Part shown: one piece after another, positions 35,894-43,611 of the stretch
How the letters are laid out: every line of letters begins with the position of its first letter
How positions within the stretch are numbered: position 1 is the first letter of the stretch
Source of the DNA: Nocardia sp. BMG51109
GTDB taxonomy: Bacteria > Actinomycetota > Actinomycetes > Mycobacteriales > Mycobacteriaceae
Assembly (NCBI RefSeq): GCF_000526215.1
Contig: NZ_JAFQ01000004.1
Span: 248,001 to 312,000 of the forward strand
Length of the DNA: 64,000 nt
Direction: 5' to 3'
The notes under the pieces: model-generated
What the model was told of the DNA's origin: nothing
Databases searched by the model: none
The model's input: only the letters and a program-made list of their open reading frames with translations
Made by a program: the position numbers and the translations under genes

Positions 35894-36153
35894 TCGAGAT
35901 GAATACACAACCGGAGCGCAGTGCGCCGGACGCGGCCGCGCCCACGCACACCGAGACCATCGGGGAGATCGCGGCCCGGATGGCGGAGCTGGGGGCCGGG
36001 GCCGGCGCCACGGGGAATGCGCCGGTGGGTGCCGAACAGGGCGGTACCCGCCTGCTGCCGGCCGAAGCTCACCTGCTGAGCGAACTGTGCGCCGCATACG
36101 CCCGCCTGACGGCGGAGGTCGAATCCGGTCGGCGACTGCGGCCGGGGATGTGA
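35890..36153 (+). CDS. Small unknown protein, cassette gene 5
   Basis: 87 residues. The N-terminus is Thr/Glu/Pro-rich. The C-terminal part (LLPAEAHLLSELCAAYARLTAEVESGRRL) is a likely amphipathic helix. The GTG at 35890 overlaps the previous stop; an ATG three codons in is possible. No family recognised. Confidence 0.5.
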   Translation: MIEMNTQPERSAPDAAAPTHTETIGEIAARMAELGAGAGATGNAPVGAEQGGTRLLPAEAHLLSELCAAYARLTAEVESGRRLRPGM

Positions 36154-36159
36154 TGCCGG

Positions 36160-36372
36160 ATGCGGCCCGTCGTCCCGCCCCGGCCACTCCGGCGTATCCG
36201 CCACATTCACATCGAATCCGGTGCGCTCCGACTGGACTTCCAGGCCGGTGCCGAGCAAGCGGAGAACGTGGCTGATGAACTGGCGCAGGGCTTTCCAGAG
36301 CTCATTGTCACTGTCGATGACGAGGTGCACCCGGATCTGCCGCCGTTGGCGTGCGCGGACTTATGGGACTGA
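36160..36372 (+). CDS. Small unknown protein, cassette gene 6
   Basis: 70 residues. The segment IRHIHIESGALRLDFQAGAE followed by QAENVADELAQGFPELIVTVDDE has alternating strand and helix character. The ATG at 36160 is 6 bases after the previous stop, with a weak ribosome site. No family recognised. Confidence 0.45.
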   Translation: MRPVVPPRPLRRIRHIHIESGALRLDFQAGAEQAENVADELAQGFPELIVTVDDEVHPDLPPLACADLWD

Positions 36373-36437
36373 AGCAGGACCTGGACGGTTGCCTGGTACC
36401 CGGGCAACAGTTCCACATTCATTTTCTCACAATGATT

Positions 36438-36461
36438 TTCGTTCTTCCGTCTTCGTTCTTC
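36438..36461. repeat. Direct repeat in the AT-richer gap before cassette gene 7
   Basis: TTCGTTCTTC occurs at 36438-36447 and 36452-36461, in the 128-bp space that separates the overlapping genes from the next one. The surrounding sequence is the least GC-rich of the cassette, suggesting a promoter or regulator site. Confidence 0.4.
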
Positions 36462-36500
36462 GCGTTTCACACCTCCCCCTACCGAAGGGATGCATGATCT

Positions 36501-37094
36501 ATGCCTGACAACCGACCGGCCGAGTCGTCCGCCCGGCCCGTTCACCACGTCCACTACGGCCTCATCCCGGACCGACCGCTGGCATTCACCGTGCCTCCGG
36601 TGGAAGCGATGCCGGATCAGCCACTACCGGACTGCGCACCGTTCCTCCGGGTGTGCGCCGGAGCGGAGGAACCGAGCACGGTGATGCTGCGTGGAGGACG
36701 AGAACTGGCGGGGATCTGGCGGCACGTGTATGAGCAGCGACCGAAGGACATGACCAAGATCGACGAACAGCTGAACCTGTACATCTGGTTCATCGACCGC
36801 GAAGCGGGCGGGCATACCAAAGACGTTGTCTACCAAGATGATGCGCCGCGAAGTCCGTCATCGTACGGCCAGTGGGTTGCCTGGTTGGCATGGAAGTATG
36901 TCCTGCATGCCCTCCGGCAGCAGGATCCCGAGCACAGCGCGCGTGATGCGGCCGAATTGTCCTGGTACATAGAATCGTTCGACGAATTGGTGACGGCCGT
37001 TCGGGCCGGGCGTCTGCGGCTCCCGCCGGAACAGGGGCCGGAGGGGGAAGAGACGGAGTTTCCACCCCGGCGAGTGTGGCCGGAGACCCATTGA
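36501..37094 (+). CDS. Unknown protein, cassette gene 7
   Basis: 197 residues. A Pro-rich start is followed by a mixed domain with GGRELAGIWRHVYEQRPKDM, NLYIWFIDREAGGHTKDVVY and WVAWLAWKYVLHALRQQD. Acidic C-terminus. No family recognised. The ATG at 36501 follows GAAGGGAT about 12 bases upstream. Its TGA overlaps a possible TTG start of the next small gene. Confidence 0.6.
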   Translation: MPDNRPAESSARPVHHVHYGLIPDRPLAFTVPPVEAMPDQPLPDCAPFLRVCAGAEEPSTVMLRGGRELAGIWRHVYEQRPKDMTKIDEQLNLYIWFIDREAGGHTKDVVYQDDAPRSPSSYGQWVAWLAWKYVLHALRQQDPEHSARDAAELSWYIESFDELVTAVRAGRLRLPPEQGPEGEETEFPPRRVWPETH

Positions 37095-37270
37095 GTACCA
37101 ACAGCTTTGTGATGGCCGATGGCCCACTGGCCGAGCACATGTGCCAGGTGCAGTTGCTCGAACTGACCGAAGCGCGAGCCTACGAGCTACGCTTCGCCCA
37201 TCGGAACCACCACCCTGACGAGTGCCTCGTCCACCTGACCGTGGCACTGTTCCTGCTCGAACGACAGTAG
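37076..37270 (+). CDS. Small unknown protein, cassette gene 8
   Basis: 64 residues, with AEHMCQVQLLELTEARAYEL and a C-terminal hydrophobic helix (LVHLTVALFLLERQ). Start uncertain: GTG at 37076, TTG at 37091 (TTGA overlap with the previous stop) or an ATG at 37112. It ends the cassette. Confidence 0.4.
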   Translation: MAGDPLSTNSFVMADGPLAEHMCQVQLLELTEARAYELRFAHRNHHPDECLVHLTVALFLLERQ

Positions 37271-37324
37271 CGCCATATCCCCCTTCGACAGACATCGACG
37301 CTGACCAACGCCACTATCCACACG

Positions 37325-37690
37325 TCAATTCCTCTGGGGAGCGAGACCACCGCGTGACTGTGACCGATTCTGAGCTGCCGCGCCCGCGTTCGTCTGGATG
37401 CTGTGGCCCGCGTCGGTGTCCTCGCGGCAGTACTCGGGTTCCGGATGGGGGTGTGGTGGAGCGCGGTAGTCCGAAGCGCTCAGCGGCGGGCCGCTGTCCT
37501 TATTGAAAACTGCCTGTTCATAGGCGTCAAGTGCCCGCGTCAGGTGCGTGGTGATGGCGTGGCGTAGTTCGGTCGGTTCTTCGACGAGGACGTCGGCGCC
37601 GTAGCTGGTGACGAGCGGGATCAGCCATTCCCAGCGGTCGACGTAGAGCTGGATGATCAGACCGCCGTCCGGTGTGCTTCCCGACCAGCC
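37325..37690 (-). pseudogene. Remnant of a WYL-type (YafY-like) regulator
   Basis: The conserved part (about 37520-37690) reads GGLIIQLYVDRWEWLIPLVT then SYGADVLVEEPTELR, matching the C-terminal extension of HTH-WYL regulators that ends shortly before their stop. The HTH and WYL domains are absent. The adjacent divergent DUF1772 gene is a frequent partner of such regulators, supporting loss of an intact regulator here. Confidence 0.6.
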
Positions 37691-37775
37691 GCGAGTCTTC
37701 CGGTATGGACGCTCGCTTATGTGCATGAGCGTCATGACGATGGCCTGGTCCATCCACCCGGGATGTACTTGTTCC

Positions 37776-38282
37776 ATGACAACGATGCAGGCAAGCACCA
37801 CCTCGACACTCGGCACCACTTCCCTTGTGGTGGCGACCATTTCGACCGGCCTGCTGGCCGGTGTGTTCTATGCCTATGCCAGTTCGGTGATGCCGGCGTT
37901 GCGGCAGGTCGATGATCGCACCTTCGTGGCGGTGATGAACCGGATCAATGTGGTGATCGTCAATCCGGTCTTCATGTTCAGCTTTCTCGGATCGGTCGCG
38001 TTCACCGCGCTGGCGGCCGCGCTGCATTTGCGCGCGGATCAGCGCACCGTGCTGTGGTGGATCCTGGCGGCGCTGGTGCTCAACGTGACCAGCCTCCTGA
38101 TCACCGCCGGCGGCAACATCCCGCTCAACAACCGCCTCGCCGACACCGCCGGTGGCGATCTCGCCGCGCTCCGACGGCAGTTCGAGGGGGCGTGGGTGCG
38201 GCTGAACATCCTGCGCGGCATCGCGAATACCGCCGCCGTCGGAACCCTCGCCTGGGCCCTGCGTTGCGCCGGCCGCGGGTGA
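37776..38282 (+). CDS. DUF1772 membrane protein
   Basis: 168 residues. Four hydrophobic segments (about 13-35, 54-76, 86-106 and 145-162) with the family landmarks GLLAGVFYAYASSVMPAL and ITAGGNIPLNN. The DUF1772 family includes anthrone-oxygenase-like proteins; enzymatic function here is unproven. The ATG at 37776 is the first good start; upstream frame is shared with the decayed regulator on the other strand. Confidence 0.75.
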   Translation: MTTMQASTTSTLGTTSLVVATISTGLLAGVFYAYASSVMPALRQVDDRTFVAVMNRINVVIVNPVFMFSFLGSVAFTALAAALHLRADQRTVLWWILAALVLNVTSLLITAGGNIPLNNRLADTAGGDLAALRRQFEGAWVRLNILRGIANTAAVGTLAWALRCAGRG

Positions 38283-38312
38283 ACAGGCCCCGAAGGGAAC
38301 TGGACCCGCCCG

Positions 38313-38627
38313 CTATGGCAACTCCGGCCCGTCGAGCTGGTCTACGGACGTCCGGGTGGTGCGGATCAGTCGGTCGAGTTCATCGATCGCGCACGTGATG
38401 GTGACGGTGTCCACCTGCCTGCGTTCCCTGGGCGTGCCGGCGCGCCGGGAGCGCACCAGCTCGTTGTGGACGCGCAAGCCGATCGCGAACATGCGATCGA
38501 TCAGTTGATCGCTCAGTTCTACGACCATGTCCCGATCCGCGGGCGCGGGGCGCACGACGGGCGGGGCGGGCGATCGCTGATCGTGAGCGGGCTGGTCGCC
38601 GGGAATTACGGGTTCGACAGGAGTCAT
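38313..38627 (-). CDS. Small helical protein, unknown
   Basis: 104 residues: a Pro-rich N-terminus then two helices (MVVELSDQLIDRMFAIGLRV and VDTVTITCAIDELDRLIRTT). No family recognised. The ATG at 38627 is preferred; the longer frame upstream is improbable in composition. It stands alone. Confidence 0.5.
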   Translation of the reverse strand: MTPVEPVIPGDQPAHDQRSPAPPVVRPAPADRDMVVELSDQLIDRMFAIGLRVHNELVRSRRAGTPRERRQVDTVTITCAIDELDRLIRTTRTSVDQLDGPELP

Positions 38628-38998
38628 CGGAGATCCCCCGGGTAGATGCGGACGCGGCGCGGCCACCCTTCGGGACCAGATCGTCAATATCAAGCCTAGC
38701 GGGATGATTCGAAGATCGGTGCTATTGACCGGAATTCGGCAGCCGGATACGAAAAACAGGACTATTCGCAGACAAAATGAGGCCGTCCAGTATTTGCCGG
38801 TCGAACACCAGGATGTAGCGGGCACCGCCACTGTACGGGGTTGCGGCACACCGTGCTCGCCGACGCGGGCGCCCAGCAGCGCCACCACCCGGCCCGGTGG
38901 TGACTCGTACCGGGCCCGGACCGGCCCCGCGCCCTGCCCCGGCGCGACCCACCGGCCGCACCTTCCCGGCTCGCCTGACATCGGCACGGCCGAGCGGG

Positions 38999-39262
38999 TC
39001 ACGGATCAGGCGGCCCGCGGGAACCGACCGGTGCGCCGGGTACCGAGCACCTCGGCCGCCTTCCCCTCGCCGAAATGTAAGTGCCCCCGACGAATACGGC
39101 CGTCACGGTGGCGTCGTTGCGATTCACCATGCGAGAAAGGTTGTCGTAGTACGGCGCGGGCTGCTCGGCATAGCCGTCCACACTCTCGTCGAGCCGCTGC
39201 GGATCGATCACCACGACGTCGGCACGATCACCGGCCCGCAGATGATGCTGTCGTACATCGGT
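38999..39262 (-). pseudogene. C-terminal remnant of an amidohydrolase / D-aminoacylase
   Basis: The frame reads HHLRAGDRADVVVIDPQRLD, then GYAEQPAPYYDNLSRMVNRN and DATVTAVFVGG, closely matching the C-terminus of the N-acyl-D-amino-acid deacylase/amidohydrolase family. The catalytic barrel upstream is missing; the adjoining sequence runs into the acyl-CoA ligase gene region with no matching frame. It is a truncated gene. Confidence 0.65.
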
Positions 39263-39306
39263 ATTCCTCTTCCGGTATCCCCGGCGCCGGGGAACGACCC
39301 CCGCCG

Positions 39307-41010
39307 TCAGATCACTATCTCGCGGCGGACGACCTTGCCGGTCGCGTTGCGCGGCAAGGGCTTGTCGGTGATCACCCAGCGAGCGGGCACCTTGAAGTAG
39401 GCCAGCCGCTCGGTGGCGAACTCGCGCAGCGCCGACTCGGTGACAGCGGCCGGATCGGCCACCACCACGACGGCCGCCACCTCCTGTCCGAGATCGTCGT
39501 GCGCGATCCCGAGCACGGCCGATTCCAGCACCGCGGGATGTTCGTCGAGCGCGTTCTCGATCTCGGTGGGGTACACGTTCTCTCCGCCGCGCACGATGAG
39601 ATCGGTGCGGCGGCCGGACAATCGGAGCCGACCGTCCTCGACCGTCCCGAAATCGCCGGTACGCAACCAGCGGTCGCCGTCGATGGCGGCCGTGGTGGCG
39701 GCCTCGTCGTCCCAGTAGCCGAGCATCACGTACGGGCTGCGGATGCAGATCTCGCCCTGCTCGCCGTCGGGCACGGGCCGCCCGTCCGGGTCGCGGATCT
39801 CCACCGCGACACCCAGGATGGGACGCCCCACCGTATCCGGATGCGCGGCCAGTTCCGGCGGCGTGGCAACCGTTGCGGCCGTACCGCTTTCGGTCAATCC
39901 GTAGCTGGTGGTGAGCGCCACCCGGGCGACCGGCAGCCGCTCGCGCAGCCGCTGGTGAAATGCCGGGGACGAGGGCGCGGCATTGAGCGAAAACGCGGTC
40001 AGCGACGACAGGTCGTAGCCGGACAGGTCGTGTTCGAGCATCCGGCTCGCCATTGTCGGCACCGCGCCCCAGTTGGTCACCCGCTCGCGCTCCACCAGCC
40101 GCAGCAGCCGCTCGACCTCGAACGGACCCTGGTGCATCACTACGGCCGCCCCGGTGGCCAGGCGCGGGATCACCAGGTTGTGCAGGCTCGCGACGTGGAA
40201 CAGCGGCGAGGTCAGCAGGAAGCGCTTATCGCTGGGCTCCCGGTACAGCTGCCCCCGCATACCGGCCACCATGGCATCGGTGAAACGGTGATAATCGGTG
40301 ACCGCCACCAGGTTCCGGTGCGAATGCACGACTCCCTTGGGTCGCCCGCTGGTGCCGCTGGTGTACAGAACCACCGCCGGATCGTCCTCGGCGACGGCGG
40401 CGCGCGGTGCGGCACCGGCGTATTCGGCAATCAGCCGGGGAACGTCGTCCTCCATCGTGAGCACGGGGACAGCGGAGCCCTCGGCTCCCGCGCCGCCCGG
40501 CTCTTCGGCCCGGCGACCACCGCCCGAACCCGCCGATTCACTCAGCAGGACAGCACGTTTCGCATCCGCGATCACCACCGACGGCCGCGTGTGCCCGAGC
40601 CCGTACTCGATCTCCCGGGGCGCCCACCACGCGTTGTACCCGACCGCGATCGCGCCGAGACACTGCGCCGCCCAGAACGCCACCACCCATTCGGGAGTAT
40701 TGGCCGCCAGAATGCCGATACGGTCGCCCTTACCGACTCCGTATCGGTCCGCCAGTGCCTGCGCGAGCGCACCCGCCGCGGTCCGATGCTCCGCGAACGT
40801 CATCCGGCTCTCCGCCGTCACCAGATACTCGCGTTCACCCCACGCGGCCGAGGCGTCGAGCTGCTCCACCAGCGAACGCCGCCGGGTGCGCAGCTGCGGG
40901 ATCGGCGCCCCGAGCACGTTCTCGACCGTCGCCTCGAACGGCGCGCCCGGCCCGGTCAGCTCCGCGGTGACCCGAGCCGCAACCGCCCGTGGATCAACGG
41001 TGTCGGTCAT
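39307..41010 (-). CDS. Acyl-CoA ligase (FadD-like)
   Basis: A 567-residue adenylate-forming enzyme that activates a carboxylic acid to its CoA thioester. Motifs: ATP loop [11 protein letters not shown], adenine site [16 protein letters not shown], and the C-terminal catalytic lysine in [13 protein letters not shown] short Gly/Ala-rich insert interrupts the N-domain near residue 180. The ATG at 41010 has GAGGAGG upstream. A KstR-like box about 95 bp upstream suggests control by the sterol or lipid regulator KstR. The substrate is not evident. Confidence 0.85.
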   Translation of the reverse strand: MTDTVDPRAVAARVTAELTGPGAPFEATVENVLGAPIPQLRTRRRSLVEQLDASAAWGEREYLVTAESRMTFAEHRTAAGALAQALADRYGVGKGDRIGILAANTPEWVVAFWAAQCLGAIAVGYNAWWAPREIEYGLGHTRPSVVIADAKRAVLLSESAGSGGGRRAEEPGGAGAEGSAVPVLTMEDDVPRLIAEYAGAAPRAAVAEDDPAVVLYTSGTSGRPKGVVHSHRNLVAVTDYHRFTDAMVAGMRGQLYREPSDKRFLLTSPLFHVASLHNLVIPRLATGAAVVMHQGPFEVERLLRLVERERVTNWGAVPTMASRMLEHDLSGYDLSSLTAFSLNAAPSSPAFHQRLRERLPVARVALTTSYGLTESGTAATVATPPELAAHPDTVGRPILGVAVEIRDPDGRPVPDGEQGEICIRSPYVMLGYWDDEAATTAAIDGDRWLRTGDFGTVEDGRLRLSGRRTDLIVRGGENVYPTEIENALDEHPAVLESAVLGIAHDDLGQEVAAVVVVADPAAVTESALREFATERLAYFKVPARWVITDKPLPRNATGKVVRREIVI

Positions 41011-41095
41011 AGCGTCCGCCTCCTCGCACGACGATCGCCCGGGCCCCGGGTCGCCCTCATCCCGCACACGAATCGCCGCTTCGACATGAGCCTCG

Positions 41096-41118
41096 ACAAT
41101 AAACTAGAACCTGTTGCA
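41096..41118 (-). promoter_or_regulatory. KstR-like operator and -10 box of the acyl-CoA ligase
   Basis: TAGAACCTGTTGCA at 41105-41118 matches the KstR consensus TnnAACnnGTTnnA at every fixed position. A TATTGT -10-like hexamer lies at 41096-41101 on the minus strand, so a bound repressor would cover the promoter. Confidence 0.55.
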
Positions 41119-41186
41119 GCTACCGTGGCGTGGGACACACCGTAGCACTCACCGGGCACGAACAGAAGCGCCGCCCGCCCCGCGCT

Positions 41187-41522
41187 CTACTTCGCCGGCA
41201 GCGAGCGCGCGTAGGCGAGGCCGCGCTCGATCCACCCCGACAGGACGCCGTCGTCGTCCAGCGCCTCGGTGGTTATCCGCAGCCAATTGCGCATCTCTCG
41301 GCCGCCCATCACCATCCTGGTCACCGCCTCGCCGTCGACCAGGCGGTCGGCATCGGCCGGATCGACGCGCACCATCAGGCCGCCGTGACCGCTGGCCACC
41401 ACCGCCATATTGCCGCCGGCCAGGAACGCCAGCCCGCCGAACATCTTCTTCTCCACCATCTCCGGCAGCGCCGGACCGAGCAGATCCCGGATCCGATCGG
41501 CCAGTTCCTCGTCGTAGGCCAT
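41187..41522 (-). CDS. TfoX N-terminal domain protein
   Basis: 111 residues covering one TfoX/Sxy N-terminal domain: KKMFGGLAFLAGGNMAVVAS, LMVRVDPADADRLV and MGGREMRNWLRI. In gammaproteobacteria this domain is part of the competence regulator; stand-alone actinobacterial versions have no known role. The length equals the domain. Confidence 0.8.
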   Translation of the reverse strand: MAYDEELADRIRDLLGPALPEMVEKKMFGGLAFLAGGNMAVVASGHGGLMVRVDPADADRLVDGEAVTRMVMGGREMRNWLRITTEALDDDGVLSGWIERGLAYARSLPAK

Positions 41523-41775
41523 ACCGGCATTCTTGCCCCTGCCACCGACAAGTTCCGCCGCACACAGAATTCACCGCCGACCGCGATGTTCGAGTTGCCA
41601 AGGTCCCGGGCACCGGACGAGCATCCCTTTTCATGCCGTCGAACCGCTCGAACCCGGCGACATCCCCGACACGGAGATCCCGGCGGCGCTGGCAGCCACC
41701 ATGACCATGGCCGAGCAGCAGGTGCACGCCCGAGTCAGCTGCCGACTCGGGCCCGTCCGTCACTCCGGCAGACGA

Positions 41776-42753
41776 TCACACACCCAGGGCGGCGGCGAAC
41801 ACCGGCCAGGAGTTGTGCAGATCGTCCTGCCAGTACGGCCAGGCGTGAGTGCCGGGCCGGAACACCACCGTGGCCGGGATGCCCAGTGCCCCCAGACGGT
41901 CCGACAGTTCCCGGGTGCAGCCGTTGACGACCGACTCCATCGGGCCGCCGACCGCGAGCCGGTCGGCCAGGACACCGGCATTGCCGCCGATCGACGGGTC
42001 ACCGAGGGTGTCGTGCACGCCCGCGCCGCCGGTTCCGGCCGAAATATAGAGCGCCACACCGCGTAACCGGTCGGCATTCAGCACCGGGTCGTGCGCCTGC
42101 CACGCCGGATCGCCCGGACCACCCCACATATTGGCGGCATTGGCGCCGAAAATGCCCAGCTGCGAATGGACGTAGGCGCGCGACACCGCATCGCTGGTGC
42201 GCGGGCAGCCGCTGTAGGAGCCCACCGCCTGATACATTCCCGGCGCCTCGATCGCGAGATCCAGCGCCGAGGTCGCCGACATCGACGTTCCCGCAACGGC
42301 ATTGCGGCCGGTCGCCTGGAAGCGCTCCGCCAGCAACGGCGGCAGCTCGTGAATCAGGAAGGTGGACCACTGGTTTCGCCCCAGCACCGGATCGTCGGCG
42401 GCCCAGTTCGTGTAGTAGCTGGCCCGCCCGCCCATCGGCACCACCACGTTGACCGGCTTGTCGGCGAAGAACTGCGCGGCGTCGGTGCGGGTGGTCCAGG
42501 GGCCGCCGTTCTCGCCGCCGTCGACCGCATTGAGCAGATACAGCGCCGGAGCGGGCTCGCCGGGATGCGACAGCCACACCGTGATCGGCTTGGCCATGGC
42601 GGCGGAATAGACCACCACCTCGAACTGCCGGCCGCCGAGCGGGCGCACGTCGAGAATCGCCGGGCCGCCCGTCGGGGCGGCGTGGGCGACTGTCGGCACA
42701 GTTGCGGCAATCATCGCGAACAGGACAACCAGGCAACGCAGGAGCCGGTGCAT
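41776..42753 (-). CDS. Antigen-85-like exported esterase / mycolyltransferase homologue
   Basis: 325 residues with a Sec signal peptide ending VAHA-AP. It follows the antigen 85 pattern: VVVPMGGRASYYTNW, WSTFLIHELPPLL, nucleophile GTSMSATSA, NMWGGPGDPAW, and catalytic His in RPGTHAWPYW. Ag85 enzymes transfer mycolates between trehalose and arabinogalactan outside the membrane; whether this copy is a transferase or a plain esterase is uncertain. The nucleophile context GTSMS differs slightly from the usual G-x-SMAG. The ATG at 42753 opens the signal peptide. Confidence 0.8.
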   Translation of the reverse strand: MHRLLRCLVVLFAMIAATVPTVAHAAPTGGPAILDVRPLGGRQFEVVVYSAAMAKPITVWLSHPGEPAPALYLLNAVDGGENGGPWTTRTDAAQFFADKPVNVVVPMGGRASYYTNWAADDPVLGRNQWSTFLIHELPPLLAERFQATGRNAVAGTSMSATSALDLAIEAPGMYQAVGSYSGCPRTSDAVSRAYVHSQLGIFGANAANMWGGPGDPAWQAHDPVLNADRLRGVALYISAGTGGAGVHDTLGDPSIGGNAGVLADRLAVGGPMESVVNGCTRELSDRLGALGIPATVVFRPGTHAWPYWQDDLHNSWPVFAAALGV

Positions 42754-42794
42754 GCGGTCAGTATCCCATTGCGGCGCAGCGAATACCGCCGACG

Positions 42795-43589
42795 TCAGCG
42801 GGCGTGTTCCCCCGGCGCGTGTGCGCGCAGCGCGGTGATCTCGGCGGCGGCGGGGCCGTCCACGCGCATCCGTTCGGCAATCGCCCAGCGCAGCTTGCCC
42901 GGCAGATTCGGCGCCATCCGGGTGAGGTACGCGTAGAGCCAGTCGCTGCGGGCGGCCAGGAACGGGAAGTCGGTACTCATCATCGTGCGCAGCACCAGCA
43001 TCGGCACGGGCGCGTCGAGCGGGCGGAAGTCGTGATTCCACAGGCCGGGCACCGCGCATCCGGGATAGAACTGCCCGAGCATGAGCCCCTGCCCGACCAC
43101 CTCGGTCTTGCGGGCCCGGTGCACGGCGTCGATCAGATCGAATCGGGTCAGTTCGGGGAACATGGTCACCAAGGTGAGACCCCGTGCCTCGGAAGGGTTT
43201 TCGCCGCGCAACGCGCAGTGGACCTCGAGCGCGTCATCGATGGTCCGCCGCACATCGGATTCGGCCGATCGGTCGTTCTCGGGCGCCAGCCCGGCCCAGA
43301 CCAGCCGCCGCGTGGCGCTGTGCGAGACGAACGGGCATACCGGCCCGTCCCGCCCGAGTTCGGCGTGCGGCCGCACCAGATGCTCGTCCACCCACCGCGC
43401 GAACACCCGCGCCGCCGGATGCCGCCGCTCCCAGGATGCCCGATCCTCGTACACATTCCACCAGCGCAACCCGGTCCGCGTCCCGGTGCGCACCGTGCCG
43501 CCACGCCCCCGCACCCGCTGCCCGCCGGTCACGAGACCGCCCTCGCTCCCGCTGGCCCGCACGACCACCCGTGGCCTCCGCAAAACCAC
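42795..43589 (-). CDS. DUF6875-like protein next to the NRPS
   Basis: About 264 residues. The recognisable core is ARWVDEHLVRPHAELGRDGP-VCPFV through EPSEARGLTLVTMFPELTRF to DFPFLAARSDWLYAYLTRM, a family found beside biosynthetic genes in actinomycetes. No catalytic motif is known to me. The start is uncertain: the GTG at 43589 gives a short gap after the NRPS stop (43612), and the first 60 residues look poorly conserved. Same strand as the NRPS and probably co-transcribed. Confidence 0.65.
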   Translation of the reverse strand: MVLRRPRVVVRASGSEGGLVTGGQRVRGRGGTVRTGTRTGLRWWNVYEDRASWERRHPAARVFARWVDEHLVRPHAELGRDGPVCPFVSHSATRRLVWAGLAPENDRSAESDVRRTIDDALEVHCALRGENPSEARGLTLVTMFPELTRFDLIDAVHRARKTEVVGQGLMLGQFYPGCAVPGLWNHDFRPLDAPVPMLVLRTMMSTDFPFLAARSDWLYAYLTRMAPNLPGKLRWAIAERMRVDGPAAAEITALRAHAPGEHAR

Positions 43590-43611
43590 CGACCGGATCG
43601 CCGCTGCCGCG

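Noticed and set aside
38704..41145. 813-codon plus-strand frame opposite the acyl-CoA ligase
   Set aside because: Shadow of the ligase; begins in non-coding sequence and has no recognisable domain.
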